Shown here: in pieces, positions 1-7,782 of the stretch
Layout of the letters: every line of letters begins with the position of its first letter
Numbering within the stretch: position 1 is the stretch's first letter
Origin: JADLGH01 sp964586675
GTDB lineage: Bacteria > Desulfobacterota_D > UBA1144 > Nemesobacterales > UBA2774
Assembly: GCA_964586675.1 (NCBI GenBank)
Contig: CAZPHQ010000032.1
Span: 1-31,756 of the forward strand
DNA: 31,756 nt
Reading direction: 5' to 3'
Translations under genes and position numbers: made by a program
The notes under the pieces: generated by a model
What the model was told of the DNA's origin: nothing
The model's database searches: none
The model's input: only the letters and a program-made list of their open reading frames with translations

Positions 1-91
1 GAAAGCCGCCCAGCGTGAGTTCAACGGCGAACGTAGGCGCGGCCATAGTCAGAGCCAATAAAAACATAAAAAGCCATTTGGCTTTACTCAT
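1..91 (-). CDS. exported protein, N-terminal fragment (probable outer-membrane protein)
   Basis: Only the first 30 codons are inside the window; the gene runs off the left edge. The peptide has a short basic start (MSKAKW), a hydrophobic core (LFMFLLALTMAAP) and a likely signal peptidase I site after TFA, followed by VELTLGGF. That beginning is typical of Gram-negative outer-membrane beta-barrels, but too little is present to name a family. The ATG at 89-91 is preceded by a strong purine-rich Shine-Dalgarno (AGGAGG, complement of 101-106) and a second TAAGGAG closer in. A plausible sigma-70 promoter lies upstream at 134-162. Exported nature is well supported; the porin identity is inference. 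Confidence 0.7.
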   Translation of the reverse strand, partial: MSKAKWLFMFLLALTMAAPTFAVELTLGGF

Positions 92-133
92 CTCTCCTTA
101 CCTCCTTTGATTTAGTTTTAAAGTTCTGAGCTT

Positions 134-162
134 ACTTTATATAAATCGCATAATTTTGTCAA
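134..162 (-). promoter_or_regulatory. sigma-70-type promoter of the left-edge exported protein, with inverted repeat over the -35
   Basis: Read on the minus strand, the -35 is TTGACA (complement of 157-162), the spacer is 17 nt and the -10 is TAAAGT (complement of 134-139). An alternative -10 TATAAA would leave a 15-nt spacer. An inverted repeat CAAGGG (160-165) / CCCTTG (179-184) overlaps the -35 and could bind a regulator. The rest of the 92-407 gap is AT-rich and shows no convincing gene. Confidence 0.5.
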
Positions 163-347
163 GGGGTTTTTTGTCCCTCCCTTGTGCTGGCTTTCTTCAT
201 CTTCTCTCCGATTTAGACATTCTATCACACTTTGTTTAAAAATCCAGCTCAAATTTGTGAAAATCGCAAAATTCTCTATACCAGCATTACGATTATACAA
301 CATCTTTAATGTAAACACTACAAGTCTTTTAAAGCCGCCGGGGACAA

Positions 348-382
348 ATGCCGGCTTAACCGCAAATTGATGCGGGCTTAAC
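348..382 (+). promoter_or_regulatory. 13-bp direct repeat, possible PHO-box-like operator
   Basis: ATGCCGGCTTAAC (348-360) recurs as ATGCGGGCTTAAC (370-382), a 12 of 13 match with a 22-bp (2 x 11) period. TTAACC starts at 356, a degenerate TTGATG at 367 and TTAACA at 378, so the TTAAC cores keep the 11-bp phase seen in the stronger array at 2880-2923. The site ends 25 bp before the phosphoesterase start. Binding by the PhoB encoded nearby is inference. Confidence 0.35.
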
Positions 383-407
383 AATAGAGTTATAGGATAT
401 AAACCAT

Positions 408-1106
408 ATGAAGATACTAATAATGTCGGATATACACGCAAACTGGTACGCAACCGAGGCCGTGCTGGCCCGGGAGAGCTACGACGCCCTCATTTTTCTG
501 GGTGACGTAGTGGATTTCGGCCCCGACCCGCGAAGGTGCATCGAGTTTCTCATGAAGTCCTCGAAGATGCGCTTCTGGGGGGTCAGGGGCGAGCACGACC
601 ACGCCATGGCCTTCGGAACCGGCTCTTCCCCCGGAGGGGAGATGGAAAGGATATCGAACGTATCGAGGGAATGGGGTGAGGGGATTCTGTCGAGCGGGGA
701 GGTGGGATTCCTGAGAAGGCTGCCCCTTGAAGACAGGATTCGTCTCGACGGCATGGACTTCGAGCTCGCTCACTGTCACAACCCCGACGCACTTCCGATC
801 CCGGGGCACGGGGCGGAGAGAACGGCGCATGTCTCCTGCCGGAAGTTCATACTGGTCGGCCACTCCCACAAACCTTATATAAGAAGCTACGGTGATACGG
901 TGCTTCTCAACCCGGGCTCCGTCGGGCAGCCGAGGGACAACGACCCCCGCGCCTCCTATGCAGTAATCGAAGACGGCGAGGCTTCCATAAGGCGGGTTGA
1001 GTACGATATAGAGAAAACTGTCAGGAACCTCGAGATGAGCAGGATACCCTACGAGGTCAAGGGCCGGCTGATATCGATCCTGCTCTCCGGCGCCGCGGCC
1101 GGGTAG
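408..1106 (+). CDS. calcineurin-like metallophosphoesterase (YfcE/Metallophos_2 type)
   Basis: A 232-residue cytoplasmic protein of the calcineurin-like phosphoesterase fold, expected to hydrolyse phosphoester bonds using two metal ions; the substrate cannot be read from sequence. Motifs in order: SDIHAN (D8, H10), GDVVDFGPDP (D33), GEHDHA (residues 61-66), HCHNP, then GHSHKPY and NPGSVGQPRD in the C-terminal part. Length is usual for the YfcE/MJ0936-like group. The family motif GNHD reads GEHD here, so the normally metal-binding Asn is Glu62; this is odd and may alter activity. The ATG at 408 has a weak AGGAT upstream. The gene stands alone on the plus strand, with TTAAC repeats just upstream that could place it under phosphate control. 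Confidence 0.85.
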   Translation: MKILIMSDIHANWYATEAVLARESYDALIFLGDVVDFGPDPRRCIEFLMKSSKMRFWGVRGEHDHAMAFGTGSSPGGEMERISNVSREWGEGILSSGEVGFLRRLPLEDRIRLDGMDFELAHCHNPDALPIPGHGAERTAHVSCRKFILVGHSHKPYIRSYGDTVLLNPGSVGQPRDNDPRASYAVIEDGEASIRRVEYDIEKTVRNLEMSRIPYEVKGRLISILLSGAAAG

Positions 1107-1436
1107 TCCGAAAACATTTCCTTCCTTTCTTTTTGCCCTCTTTCTTCACTCTCTTTCACCACTCCTTTTTCACCCCGGATTTAATCCCTCCCGAACTGCA
1201 CCGGGATTTTCTGTCCTTCGGCTCACTGTAATTCACCACGCATAGTAATTCAGGGCGGCCCGCCCGTCATCGATCAATATATAAAGGGTTCGCAGATATG
1301 TAAGAGAATGGGATTGCATAAAAAACCCGCTGCCGGAGGCTGACTCTCGGCAGCGGGTTTTGGAGGTCTCGGACTGAACTAAAGGGAGATGAGATCTATT
1401 TTGTCATTATTCGTTAACTATCAGCGCCCGGCCGGA
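1107..1436. other. intergenic region with polypyrimidine tract
   Basis: No gene is seen between the phosphoesterase stop and the porin stop. Positions 1117-1176 are almost entirely C and T on the plus strand, with about five purines in 60 bases. The only other clear element is the terminator hairpin at 1320-1361. Confidence 0.6.
1320..1361 (-). terminator. rho-independent terminator of the porin gene
   Basis: A perfect 14-bp inverted repeat pairs AAAACCCGCTGCCG (1322-1335) with CGGCAGCGGGTTTT (1348-1361) around a 12-nt loop. Read on the minus strand the stem is followed by six T residues (complement of 1320-1325), placing it about 75 nt after the porin stop. It has only four T residues in the plus direction, so it acts mainly on the minus strand. 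Confidence 0.9.
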
Positions 1437-2828
1437 TTAGAAATTGGCCTGTACCTGAGCCCTGACTATATTCTCGTCCACATCGGATTCGCCCCTCGTG
1501 AATTCGTTCCTTATGAAGGAATAGTTGAGCTGGATCTTCCACCTGTGGTCGTTGGAAATGTAATAGTTAAGCGCGGGGGTTATTTCCCACTGCTTGCTCG
1601 TAACGCTTACGTCCGGAGGCACGACTCCCGAGTTCGTATCGTAATCGATAAAGGCATAACGGGCTGCGAGCTCCACTGTTTTCGGCATCAGGAAAACGCC
1701 GGCCTGAACCCTGAAACCCTGGTCGTAAGCCGTATCCTGCGGGCCGGTATCAGGAGCGAGCCACCTGCCGTCGTATTCACCCTCTATGTTGAACCAGGGC
1801 ATTTTGAAGCTTATGTCGCCGGTTATCTGGGTGAAGTCGGACTGCGGGAAGCCGAGCTCGGCTATCCTCGCACAGGAGCCGCCGTTCGGGGTCTTTCTTT
1901 CGCAGTTCAGCCCCGGCAGGGTGGATCCGCCGATACCGACTACAAAAATGGGGGACTTGGCGAAGTTCGGAACGAGCTCGTAAGCCTTTCCGGTACCGAA
2001 TGTGCTGTTCGGGCTGAACTTGAAGTCGTCGCCGCCCAGACCGAGCTGAACCCTGCCGACGTAAAGAAGGTTCGAGTCGACGCTCGTGCCGTTTATGCCG
2101 TCGCCGTTAAACACGCCGATTCCATATGCGACGTTGTTGTTCGACCCAAGTCCGCCGGTGATAGCAAAACCGCGGTCCCTTTCAAGCGAAAACTGATCGT
2201 TTACAATCGACCTTTCCACGAACTGAAGGGCTGACGAGGAATTCAGCTCTTCCCTGTTGAAGGGCACTTTCCACTGACCGATCCTCGGGGCGAATTCCTT
2301 TACGTACGCCGCCGTGAAGTACATATCCTTCATCATCGAGCTGCTCGACGGATCTATCATGAAAGTGTAGTAAAACCATGGCATGAATGCGTATCCATCC
2401 CATTTTAATTCGAGCCTTCTCAGCCTGAAGTTGGTAGATACAAGCTCATCGTCTGTGTCGTTCACAATAGTCTGTATCTGTGCCATAATGCTGAATTTCA
2501 TCTTGAACTTGAACCCCTTCTCATCCTCGGACTGTAATACGAACCCCTTGTCGTACTCCGCCAGAAACTTGTTATACCACGCGTCTTCCGACTCTACCTG
2601 TTTCTGATTGATTTGAGAAAGCGCCTGATCCGACTGCTGCTGCGCATTCTGCAGGGTCTGTATCTGCTGCTGGAGCTGCTGGATCTGCTGCTGGTTCTGC
2701 ATCTGTAACTGCCGCACCTGCTCCTCTAATTGCTGAATTTGTTGATTCGTCGACTGCCCCTTTGCTATTGTGCCTGAAAGCGGCAGGATCATAACCGCGA
2801 TCAATAGCAGTTTCAGTAACGTTTTCAT
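1437..2828 (-). CDS. phosphate-selective porin (OprO/OprP-type) with Gln-rich N-terminal coiled coil
   Basis: A 463-residue outer-membrane beta-barrel predicted to admit anions such as phosphate. Residues 1-25 are a signal peptide ending near AKGQS. Residues 27-80 form a Gln-rich heptad-like coiled coil (many QQIQQL units), likely a trimerising periplasmic stalk. The barrel follows from about residue 85, with alternating strands (MKFSIMAQIQ, FRLRRLELKWDGYAF, IGQWKVPFNREEL, ERSIVNDQFSLERDRGF) typical of PF07396, and ends in F (VRAQVQANF) as barrel proteins do. The ATG at 2828 follows a strong AAAGGAGG. The gene is divergent from phoB-phoR and preceded by a four-unit 11-bp repeat array, which supports phosphate starvation control. 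The family call rests on motifs and context. Confidence 0.85.
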   Translation of the reverse strand: MKTLLKLLLIAVMILPLSGTIAKGQSTNQQIQQLEEQVRQLQMQNQQQIQQLQQQIQTLQNAQQQSDQALSQINQKQVESEDAWYNKFLAEYDKGFVLQSEDEKGFKFKMKFSIMAQIQTIVNDTDDELVSTNFRLRRLELKWDGYAFMPWFYYTFMIDPSSSSMMKDMYFTAAYVKEFAPRIGQWKVPFNREELNSSSALQFVERSIVNDQFSLERDRGFAITGGLGSNNNVAYGIGVFNGDGINGTSVDSNLLYVGRVQLGLGGDDFKFSPNSTFGTGKAYELVPNFAKSPIFVVGIGGSTLPGLNCERKTPNGGSCARIAELGFPQSDFTQITGDISFKMPWFNIEGEYDGRWLAPDTGPQDTAYDQGFRVQAGVFLMPKTVELAARYAFIDYDTNSGVVPPDVSVTSKQWEITPALNYYISNDHRWKIQLNYSFIRNEFTRGESDVDENIVRAQVQANF

Positions 2829-2879
2829 CTCGCACTTCCTCCTTTACAAGAATTTGGACTATCAAGATAAAGAGGCAGG

Positions 2880-2923
2880 GTTAATATGATGTGAAATCGA
2901 TGTTAAGATACGGTTAACGACCC
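2880..2923 (-). promoter_or_regulatory. four-unit PHO-box-like operator with 11-bp period
   Basis: GTTAA (2880), GTGAA (2891), GTTAA (2902) and GTTAA (2913) recur at exactly 11-bp intervals. On the minus strand the units begin TTAACC, TTAACA, TTCACA and TTAACC in the direction of porin transcription. PhoB/PhoP-family regulators bind direct repeats of this type: Bacillus PhoP uses TTNACA-like units and cyanobacterial SphR uses CTTAAC-like units, both with 11-bp spacing. A possible -10 TATCTT (complement of 2864-2869) follows the last unit. The array lies between the porin and phoB, so it could also control phoB. Binding is inferred. Confidence 0.75.
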
Positions 2924-3001
2924 GAATGGGCATTGAAGGGCAGACGTTATTGTTTATTCTAAAGGTAAATTTCCTTTATACTTGATATAGGTTAAGGGTG
3001 T

Positions 3002-3691
3002 ATGACTGAAAAACTGATAACCGTAGTAGACGACGAAGAGGATATAGTCAAGCTCGTAGGCCACCATCTGAAAAGAGAGGGGTTTCAGGTCAAGGAGTTT
3101 CACAACGGCAGGGATTTCCTGTCTTACGTGAACTCCGTCGTCCCGGACCTCGCCGTCCTCGACATAATGCTTCCGGGCATAGACGGCCTCGAGATATGCA
3201 GGATTCTCAAAAACAAGACGAGCACAGCCTCGGTGCCGATAATAATGCTCACGGCCAAGGCCTCGGAAGCCGACGTCGTAGTGGGGCTCGAGCTCGGGGC
3301 GGACGATTATATAGTCAAGCCCTTCAGCCCGAGGGAGCTTGTCGCCCGGGTCAAGACTGTTCTCAGGAGAACGAGCGCGAGGGATTCCGAGGACGACGAG
3401 ATAAGGATAGGCCCCCTGTCCATAAACACCGAGAAGTACGAAGTATCCGTAGATAACGAAAAGGTCATCCTGACCACTACGGAATTCAAAATACTCGAAG
3501 TCCTCGCGAGCGGTAAGGGCAGGGTCTTCACAAGGGACCAGCTTTTAAAGAAAAAGAGGCTCTGGGGCGACGACAAGCTGGTGTACGACAGGACCATAGA
3601 CGTTCATATAAAAAACCTCAGGGAAAAGCTCGGCGCGGCGGGTAACCTTATAAAAACTGTTAGAAGCATCGGTTACAAACTCGAAGAGTAG
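3002..3691 (+). CDS. phoB: PhoB-like OmpR-family response regulator
   Basis: A 229-residue response regulator. The receiver domain spans about residues 4-118, with acidic residues D10/D11, phospho-acceptor D54 (LAVLDIMLPG), T84 and K106 (IVKPF). The C-terminal winged helix of OmpR/PhoB type spans about 130-228 (TTTEFKILEVLASGKGRVFTR; TIDVHIKNLREKLG; IKTVRSIGYKLEE). It is expected to bind PHO-box-type direct repeats after phosphorylation by the kinase encoded 7 bp downstream. The ATG at 3002 is preceded by an AAGGG. An adjacent phosphate-type porin and the 11-bp repeat array support PhoB over other OmpR-family members, though without pst genes in view the signal is inferred. Confidence 0.88.
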   Translation: MTEKLITVVDDEEDIVKLVGHHLKREGFQVKEFHNGRDFLSYVNSVVPDLAVLDIMLPGIDGLEICRILKNKTSTASVPIIMLTAKASEADVVVGLELGADDYIVKPFSPRELVARVKTVLRRTSARDSEDDEIRIGPLSINTEKYEVSVDNEKVILTTTEFKILEVLASGKGRVFTRDQLLKKKRLWGDDKLVYDRTIDVHIKNLREKLGAAGNLIKTVRSIGYKLEE

Positions 3692-3698
3692 GCGGCTA

Positions 3699-5516
3699 TT
3701 GAGCATATTCTGGAAACAGTTTTTTTCCTCCGTTTTAATAACCCTAATCATACTCTCCCTCTTTGTGTTCTTCGCCGTCCGCGAGCTCAGAAGCTACGAC
3801 GAATCGGTCACCGGCGAAATGCTCCTGGCTTCCGCCAACGCCGTCGGGGAAACCCTGAGACCGGCCCTCGAAGGGGGGAGACCCAGCGACGTGGACTCGC
3901 TCTTAAAGAAGCTCGGCGCCAAATCCGATATGAGAATAACCGTCATAGACAGGAACGGGAATGCCCTCGGGGATTCCCACAAGATACCCCGCGCAGCCGG
4001 GACGTATTCCGACAGCCCGGAGGTAAAAGAGGCATTATCCGGGGAGGTCGGCAAGGGCCGGCGGTACAGCAGCGAGCTCGAAAGCGAGATGTACTACCTG
4101 GCCGTGCCTGTGAAGGATGGCTCGGGGAATATCATAGCCGCCGTCAGGACGGCGCTTCCGCTGGGCTCTCTTCAGGGCGACCCCGCTGCGCCCGAGAAAC
4201 ACGTCGTCTACATCGCCGCGCTTCTGGCGGTGCTCTCGGCGCTTCTCTTCTTTATAGTCACCAAAAAGATAACGAGCCCCCTGTTGGGGATCATAAGCAT
4301 CTCCGAGGAGCTGGCCAGGGGGAATCTCGACGTCACCATACCCGCCGCAAGCGAGGGCGGCGAAGCCTCCCGCATAAAGGGCGCGCTCGACAAGATGGCC
4401 CGGAACCTGAGCAGGCTCTTCAAGGAGGTCTCGCGCGAGAAGAATCAGCTTAAGGCGGTTCTCGGCGCGATGAGCGAGGGCGTCATGGTTCTATCGAGCG
4501 ACGGCAAGGTCGTCATAACGAACAACGCCCTCAGGAACATGTTCAACCTCAAGGAAGAGCCGGGCAGAAAGCCCTTCTGGGAGATAATACGTAACCGCGA
4601 GCTCACGAGGCTCGTCGAAGGGGTCCTCGAAAGGAGGACGCCCGACAGTAAGGAGATATTCTATCTCTACCCCGACGAGAGGCACTATTTCGTAAACGTC
4701 ATACCGCTCGATTCCCCCGACCGCGAGATAATAGTGGTCATGTTCGACATCACGGACTTCAAGAGGCTCGAAAAGATAAAGGCCGATTTCATAGCCAACG
4801 TCTCCCACGAGCTCAGGACGCCGCTCACCGCCATAAAGGGATACACCGAGACCCTCGAAGAAGAGGCCTACGAAAGCCCCGAGGACAGGGTGCACTTCCT
4901 CGGGATCATAAAGCGCCACACCGACAGGCTCATCAATATCGTATCCGACCTCCTCGTTCTGTCCGAAGTGGAGAGCAGGGATACCGCCTTCGGGGACGCG
5001 GCCATCGCAGAAGTCGAGGAGATAAACCTGAACGAGGTGATAAAATCCTCGCTCGAAGCGCTCCGGTCGGCCGCCGCCGAAAAAGACCTCGACGTGTCGT
5101 TCGCTACCGACAACGGCGCGCACAGGATAAAAGCCAGCAGGTTTTTACTAGAGCAGATGTTCATCAATCTCATAGACAACGCCGTCAAATACACCCCCGA
5201 CAGCGGAAAGATAGCCATCAGGATATCGTCCTCCGCCGGCGGGGCCGTGCTGACGGAGATCGAGGACACGGGGATAGGCATACCGAAGGAGCATCTCCCA
5301 AGGATATTCGAGAGGTTCTACAGGGTCGACAAGACGCGGTCCCGGAATCTCGGCGGGACGGGGCTCGGCCTCAGCATCGTGAAACACGTAGTGATAATGC
5401 ATGGCGGGAAAATCGACGTTCACAGCGAGGAGGGGAAGGGAAGCAGGTTCAGCATAAGCCTTCCATACAGCTATCATCCGCCCCTAAGCGACCACGCCCC
5501 GTATAGTAAAGTATGA
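3699..5516 (+). CDS. phoR: PhoR-like sensor histidine kinase
   Basis: A 605-residue membrane kinase. TM1 is about residues 8-28, a periplasmic sensor region follows to about 165, and TM2 is about 168-188. A HAMP linker comes next (KKITSPLLGIISISEELARGNLDV), then a PAS domain (about 255-355: MSEGVMVLSSDGKVVITN), HisKA with phospho-acceptor H370 (NVSHELRTPLTAIKGYTE), and HATPase with N box (NLIDNAVKYT), G1 (EDTGIGIP), F box (FERFYRVD) and G2 (GGTGLGLSIVK). This is the PhoR architecture with a large extracytoplasmic domain. The start is TTG at 3699, 7 nt after the phoB stop, with a GGCGG-like ribosome site; it gives a complete TM1. The pair is probably co-transcribed. Confidence 0.87.
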   Translation: MSIFWKQFFSSVLITLIILSLFVFFAVRELRSYDESVTGEMLLASANAVGETLRPALEGGRPSDVDSLLKKLGAKSDMRITVIDRNGNALGDSHKIPRAAGTYSDSPEVKEALSGEVGKGRRYSSELESEMYYLAVPVKDGSGNIIAAVRTALPLGSLQGDPAAPEKHVVYIAALLAVLSALLFFIVTKKITSPLLGIISISEELARGNLDVTIPAASEGGEASRIKGALDKMARNLSRLFKEVSREKNQLKAVLGAMSEGVMVLSSDGKVVITNNALRNMFNLKEEPGRKPFWEIIRNRELTRLVEGVLERRTPDSKEIFYLYPDERHYFVNVIPLDSPDREIIVVMFDITDFKRLEKIKADFIANVSHELRTPLTAIKGYTETLEEEAYESPEDRVHFLGIIKRHTDRLINIVSDLLVLSEVESRDTAFGDAAIAEVEEINLNEVIKSSLEALRSAAAEKDLDVSFATDNGAHRIKASRFLLEQMFINLIDNAVKYTPDSGKIAIRISSSAGGAVLTEIEDTGIGIPKEHLPRIFERFYRVDKTRSRNLGGTGLGLSIVKHVVIMHGGKIDVHSEEGKGSRFSISLPYSYHPPLSDHAPYSKV

Positions 5517-5585
5517 ATTCCGAAAAATCCGGCGCGGTACCGAAACAGGTTCGCGAAACGGGCTGCGGCAGGGCGGCAGAGAGTA

Positions 5586-6674
5586 TTACTTGCCCGGGTC
5601 GCCCACCGGATAAGAGCCGAGCACTTTGAGAGAAACGCTTCTCCCCGCTAGTCTTTCCAGGAGTTTTTCGATCGTCTTTTCGGCCCTGTGGCCCTTGAAA
5701 TCGACGAAGAAGAGATACTCCCAGGGGTTCTCCTTCGACGGCCTCGATTCTATCTTGGTAAGATTGACGCCGGCCTCGGCGAACGGCTGGAAGAAGACTT
5801 TCTGGAGCTCGCCGGGCTTGTCTTTAAGCGAGAAGACGATAGACGTCCTGTCGTCGCCGGAAGGCTGGCTCGCCTGACGGCCTATCACGAAAAAACGGGT
5901 TGTGTTGGTCTTACTGTCCTCGATGTTCTTCCCGAGAACGTTGAGCTTGTAAATCGAGGCCGAGTGTCGGCTTGCGACGGCGCCGATTTCCCTGCTCCTC
6001 GACGCGAGCCTCGCGGCGTCCGTCGTGCTCGCGGTTTCTCTTATCTTGGCGTGCGGAAGTTTTTTACTTATCCACTTCTTCGACTGCGCAAGCGGCTGGG
6101 GATGAGACGCCACGACCCGGACCTCGCTCAGGGAGCCCGACTTCGAAAGGAGAAAGAGGTTTATCCTTTCGAACAGCTCGGCCGAAACCGTGAGGCTAGA
6201 AGCCGAAAGGAGGTCGAGCACTCTCCCTATGGAGCCTTCGTTCGAATTCTCCACAGGCACTACGCCGAGGGTCGACCTTCCCGTTTCGACCTCGTCGAAT
6301 ATCTCCTCGAAGCTCTCCGCCGGGACGAGCTCGGCGGAGCCGCCGAACTCGTTATACGCGGCCTGGTAGGAGAAGCTCCCCTCCGGGCCGAGGTACGAAA
6401 CCCTGAGCGGGTACTGAAGGGCGCGGCAGGCGGAGATTATCTCCCTGTAAACGCCGAGCACTGAATCGTCCGAAAGGGGGCCTTTATTGAGCTCCCTCAG
6501 CTTTTTTTCTATCTCCTTTTCCCTTTTCGGATCGTAAACCCCGACGAAGTTTTCCTTCTTGTGCTCCCCTATGCCGAGAACGACCTCGGCGCGCCTGTTA
6601 AGGAGCGAGAGTATCTCGGAGTCGAGATCGTCTATCTTTTTTCTTAATTTACGGAGATCTTCAGAGGAGCCCAT
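5586..6674 (-). CDS. pheA: chorismate mutase / prephenate dehydratase (P-protein)
   Basis: A 362-residue bifunctional enzyme of phenylalanine synthesis that converts chorismate to prephenate and then to phenylpyruvate. The AroQ-type chorismate mutase domain covers about residues 4-88 (LRKLRKKIDDLDSEILSLLNRR). The prephenate dehydratase domain covers about 92-270 (VSYLGPEGSFSYQAA; VVPVENSNEGSIG; and NTTRFFVIG, the catalytic TRF motif). The C-terminal ACT domain, from about 280, carries the ESRP motif (KIESRPSK) that binds phenylalanine for feedback inhibition. Order and length are those of fused P-proteins in deltaproteobacteria-like groups. The ATG at 6674 lacks a clear Shine-Dalgarno but sits about 22 nt after a near-consensus promoter, so it has its own transcript. 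Confidence 0.95.
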   Translation of the reverse strand: MGSSEDLRKLRKKIDDLDSEILSLLNRRAEVVLGIGEHKKENFVGVYDPKREKEIEKKLRELNKGPLSDDSVLGVYREIISACRALQYPLRVSYLGPEGSFSYQAAYNEFGGSAELVPAESFEEIFDEVETGRSTLGVVPVENSNEGSIGRVLDLLSASSLTVSAELFERINLFLLSKSGSLSEVRVVASHPQPLAQSKKWISKKLPHAKIRETASTTDAARLASRSREIGAVASRHSASIYKLNVLGKNIEDSKTNTTRFFVIGRQASQPSGDDRTSIVFSLKDKPGELQKVFFQPFAEAGVNLTKIESRPSKENPWEYLFFVDFKGHRAEKTIEKLLERLAGRSVSLKVLGSYPVGDPGK

Positions 6675-6703
6675 TATCGATCGGTTAACGCGGTCTGATG
6701 AGA

Positions 6704-6732
6704 ATGATAGCGAGAGTAAAAATATATGTCAA
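6704..6732 (-). promoter_or_regulatory. sigma-70 promoter of pheA
   Basis: On the minus strand the -35 TTGACA (complement of 6727-6732) is separated by exactly 17 nt from the -10 TATCAT (complement of 6704-6709). The expected start of transcription is near 6697, leaving a short leader before the pheA ATG. No attenuator or leader peptide fits in that space. Confidence 0.75.
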
Positions 6733-6785
6733 CAAGTCCTTCTCCGTATTTAAATGAAGACCGGCCCGAGGCAAGACCGGATACG

Positions 6786-7304
6786 CTAGAGCTCCCTCTG
6801 GACGACGTCCGAATCCATGAGCGCGGCCTTCTCGATAACGGAATTTCTGACGAATATCGGCGATTCCATGCGTGCGGCGAGGGCCAGGGCGTCGCTCGGG
6901 CGCGCGTCGATGCGCGAGAGCTTCCCGCCGACCGACATTTCTATCTGTGCGTAATAGACCTGGTCTCTCACATCGGTGATCACTATCCTTTTCACTTCGG
7001 CGTCGAGGGACCTCACCATGGCGGCCACCATGTCGTATGTGAGCGGCCGGGGCGGGACTTCACCCGAGAGGCCTATCTCTATGGACCTCGCTTCGCAGAG
7101 GCCGATCCATATCGGAAGCAGCGTCTCTTTTTTACTGTTCGCCAGGAGCACGACGGGCGACTGCGTCAGCTGGTCGAAGCCGAGGCCCCGTATCTCCATC
7201 TCCTGCTCGGGCTCCGGCTTCTTCTCCGCGCGGAGCGGCAGTGTGAGGGCGAAGCACAGAACGATCAAAAACGAAGCGCCTGCAATCAAACCCCTTATTC
7301 GCAT
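6786..7304 (-). CDS. exported bifunctional-nuclease (DUF151) domain protein
   Basis: A 172-residue protein. The BFN/DUF151 domain spans about residues 38-155 (MEIRGLGFDQLTQSPVVLL; LPIWIGLCEARSIEIGL; RPLTYDMVAAMV; RPSDALALAARMESPIFV), matching the fold described for bifunctional nucleases and for the Thermotoga TM0160 protein. The N-terminus is a classical signal peptide (MRIRGLIAGASFLIVLCFALTLPLRA), then a Pro/Glu-rich linker. Most family members are cytoplasmic, so export is unusual. The start is ATG 7304, 7 nt after AGGAGGTG (complement of 7311-7318); an upstream in-frame codon at 7334 would spoil the signal peptide. It is transcribed toward pheA but ends about 110 nt before it, and pheA has its own promoter. 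Domain call firm; function in the envelope unknown. Confidence 0.85.
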   Translation of the reverse strand: MRIRGLIAGASFLIVLCFALTLPLRAEKKPEPEQEMEIRGLGFDQLTQSPVVLLANSKKETLLPIWIGLCEARSIEIGLSGEVPPRPLTYDMVAAMVRSLDAEVKRIVITDVRDQVYYAQIEMSVGGKLSRIDARPSDALALAARMESPIFVRNSVIEKAALMDSDVVQREL

Positions 7305-7472
7305 GGTGGTCACCTCCTCGCAAAAGAATAGCACAAAGCCCCTTCATAGAGGAAATCCCGGTGGGGTAAATCGCACAGCTGCAAAACGGAAACGTTATAA
7401 AGGGCTGCGATCGAGGGTCAGGAAAATCGGTGGAGCGGCGTTTGGGACAGGCGGCGAAATTCTTCAGCGGCG

Positions 7473-7739
7473 CTACTTCTCCCCGATCATGTAACGGCAG
7501 CCCGAAGGGCCCACGACGGCCGAATGGACGGCGCCCGCGGGCACGTCGAATCTTTCCCCCGGCCCGAAGGTCGCCGTTTCTCCCTCGCTCGTAATCTTTA
7601 TCTCGCCTTCGAGCACTATGTGGGCGGTGACGCCCCCGTGCGTGTGGTCGGGGTAGCGGGCTCCAGGGCGGTCCGTGTGGACGAATATTCCTGAGAAACC
7701 CTCTGAGAGAAGCTTCTTTTCAAGCTCTTTTTCGTTCAT
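7473..7739 (-). CDS. small cupin-domain protein
   Basis: An 88-residue single cupin barrel. Motif 1 is seen as PDHTHGGVTAHIVLEGE (two His and a Glu in metal-ligand positions) and motif 2 as GPGERFDVPAGAVHSAVVG (a further His). It may act as a metal-binding enzyme or sugar/ligand-binding barrel; the substrate cannot be told. Start ATG 7739 has a GGAG ten bases upstream. It lies about 40 nt after gspN in the same direction and may be a read-through member of that unit, with no obvious functional link to secretion. Confidence 0.8.
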   Translation of the reverse strand: MNEKELEKKLLSEGFSGIFVHTDRPGARYPDHTHGGVTAHIVLEGEIKITSEGETATFGPGERFDVPAGAVHSAVVGPSGCRYMIGEK

Positions 7740-7782
7740 GAGAGGGACTCCGTTCGAAAGCGGATGGGTTTGACAGGCAGGA

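Noticed and set aside
1389..2234. Long plus-strand open frame of 281 codons
   Set aside because: It lies antisense to the porin, which has a signal peptide, ribosome site and terminator. The plus-strand product has no motif and begins without a ribosome site.
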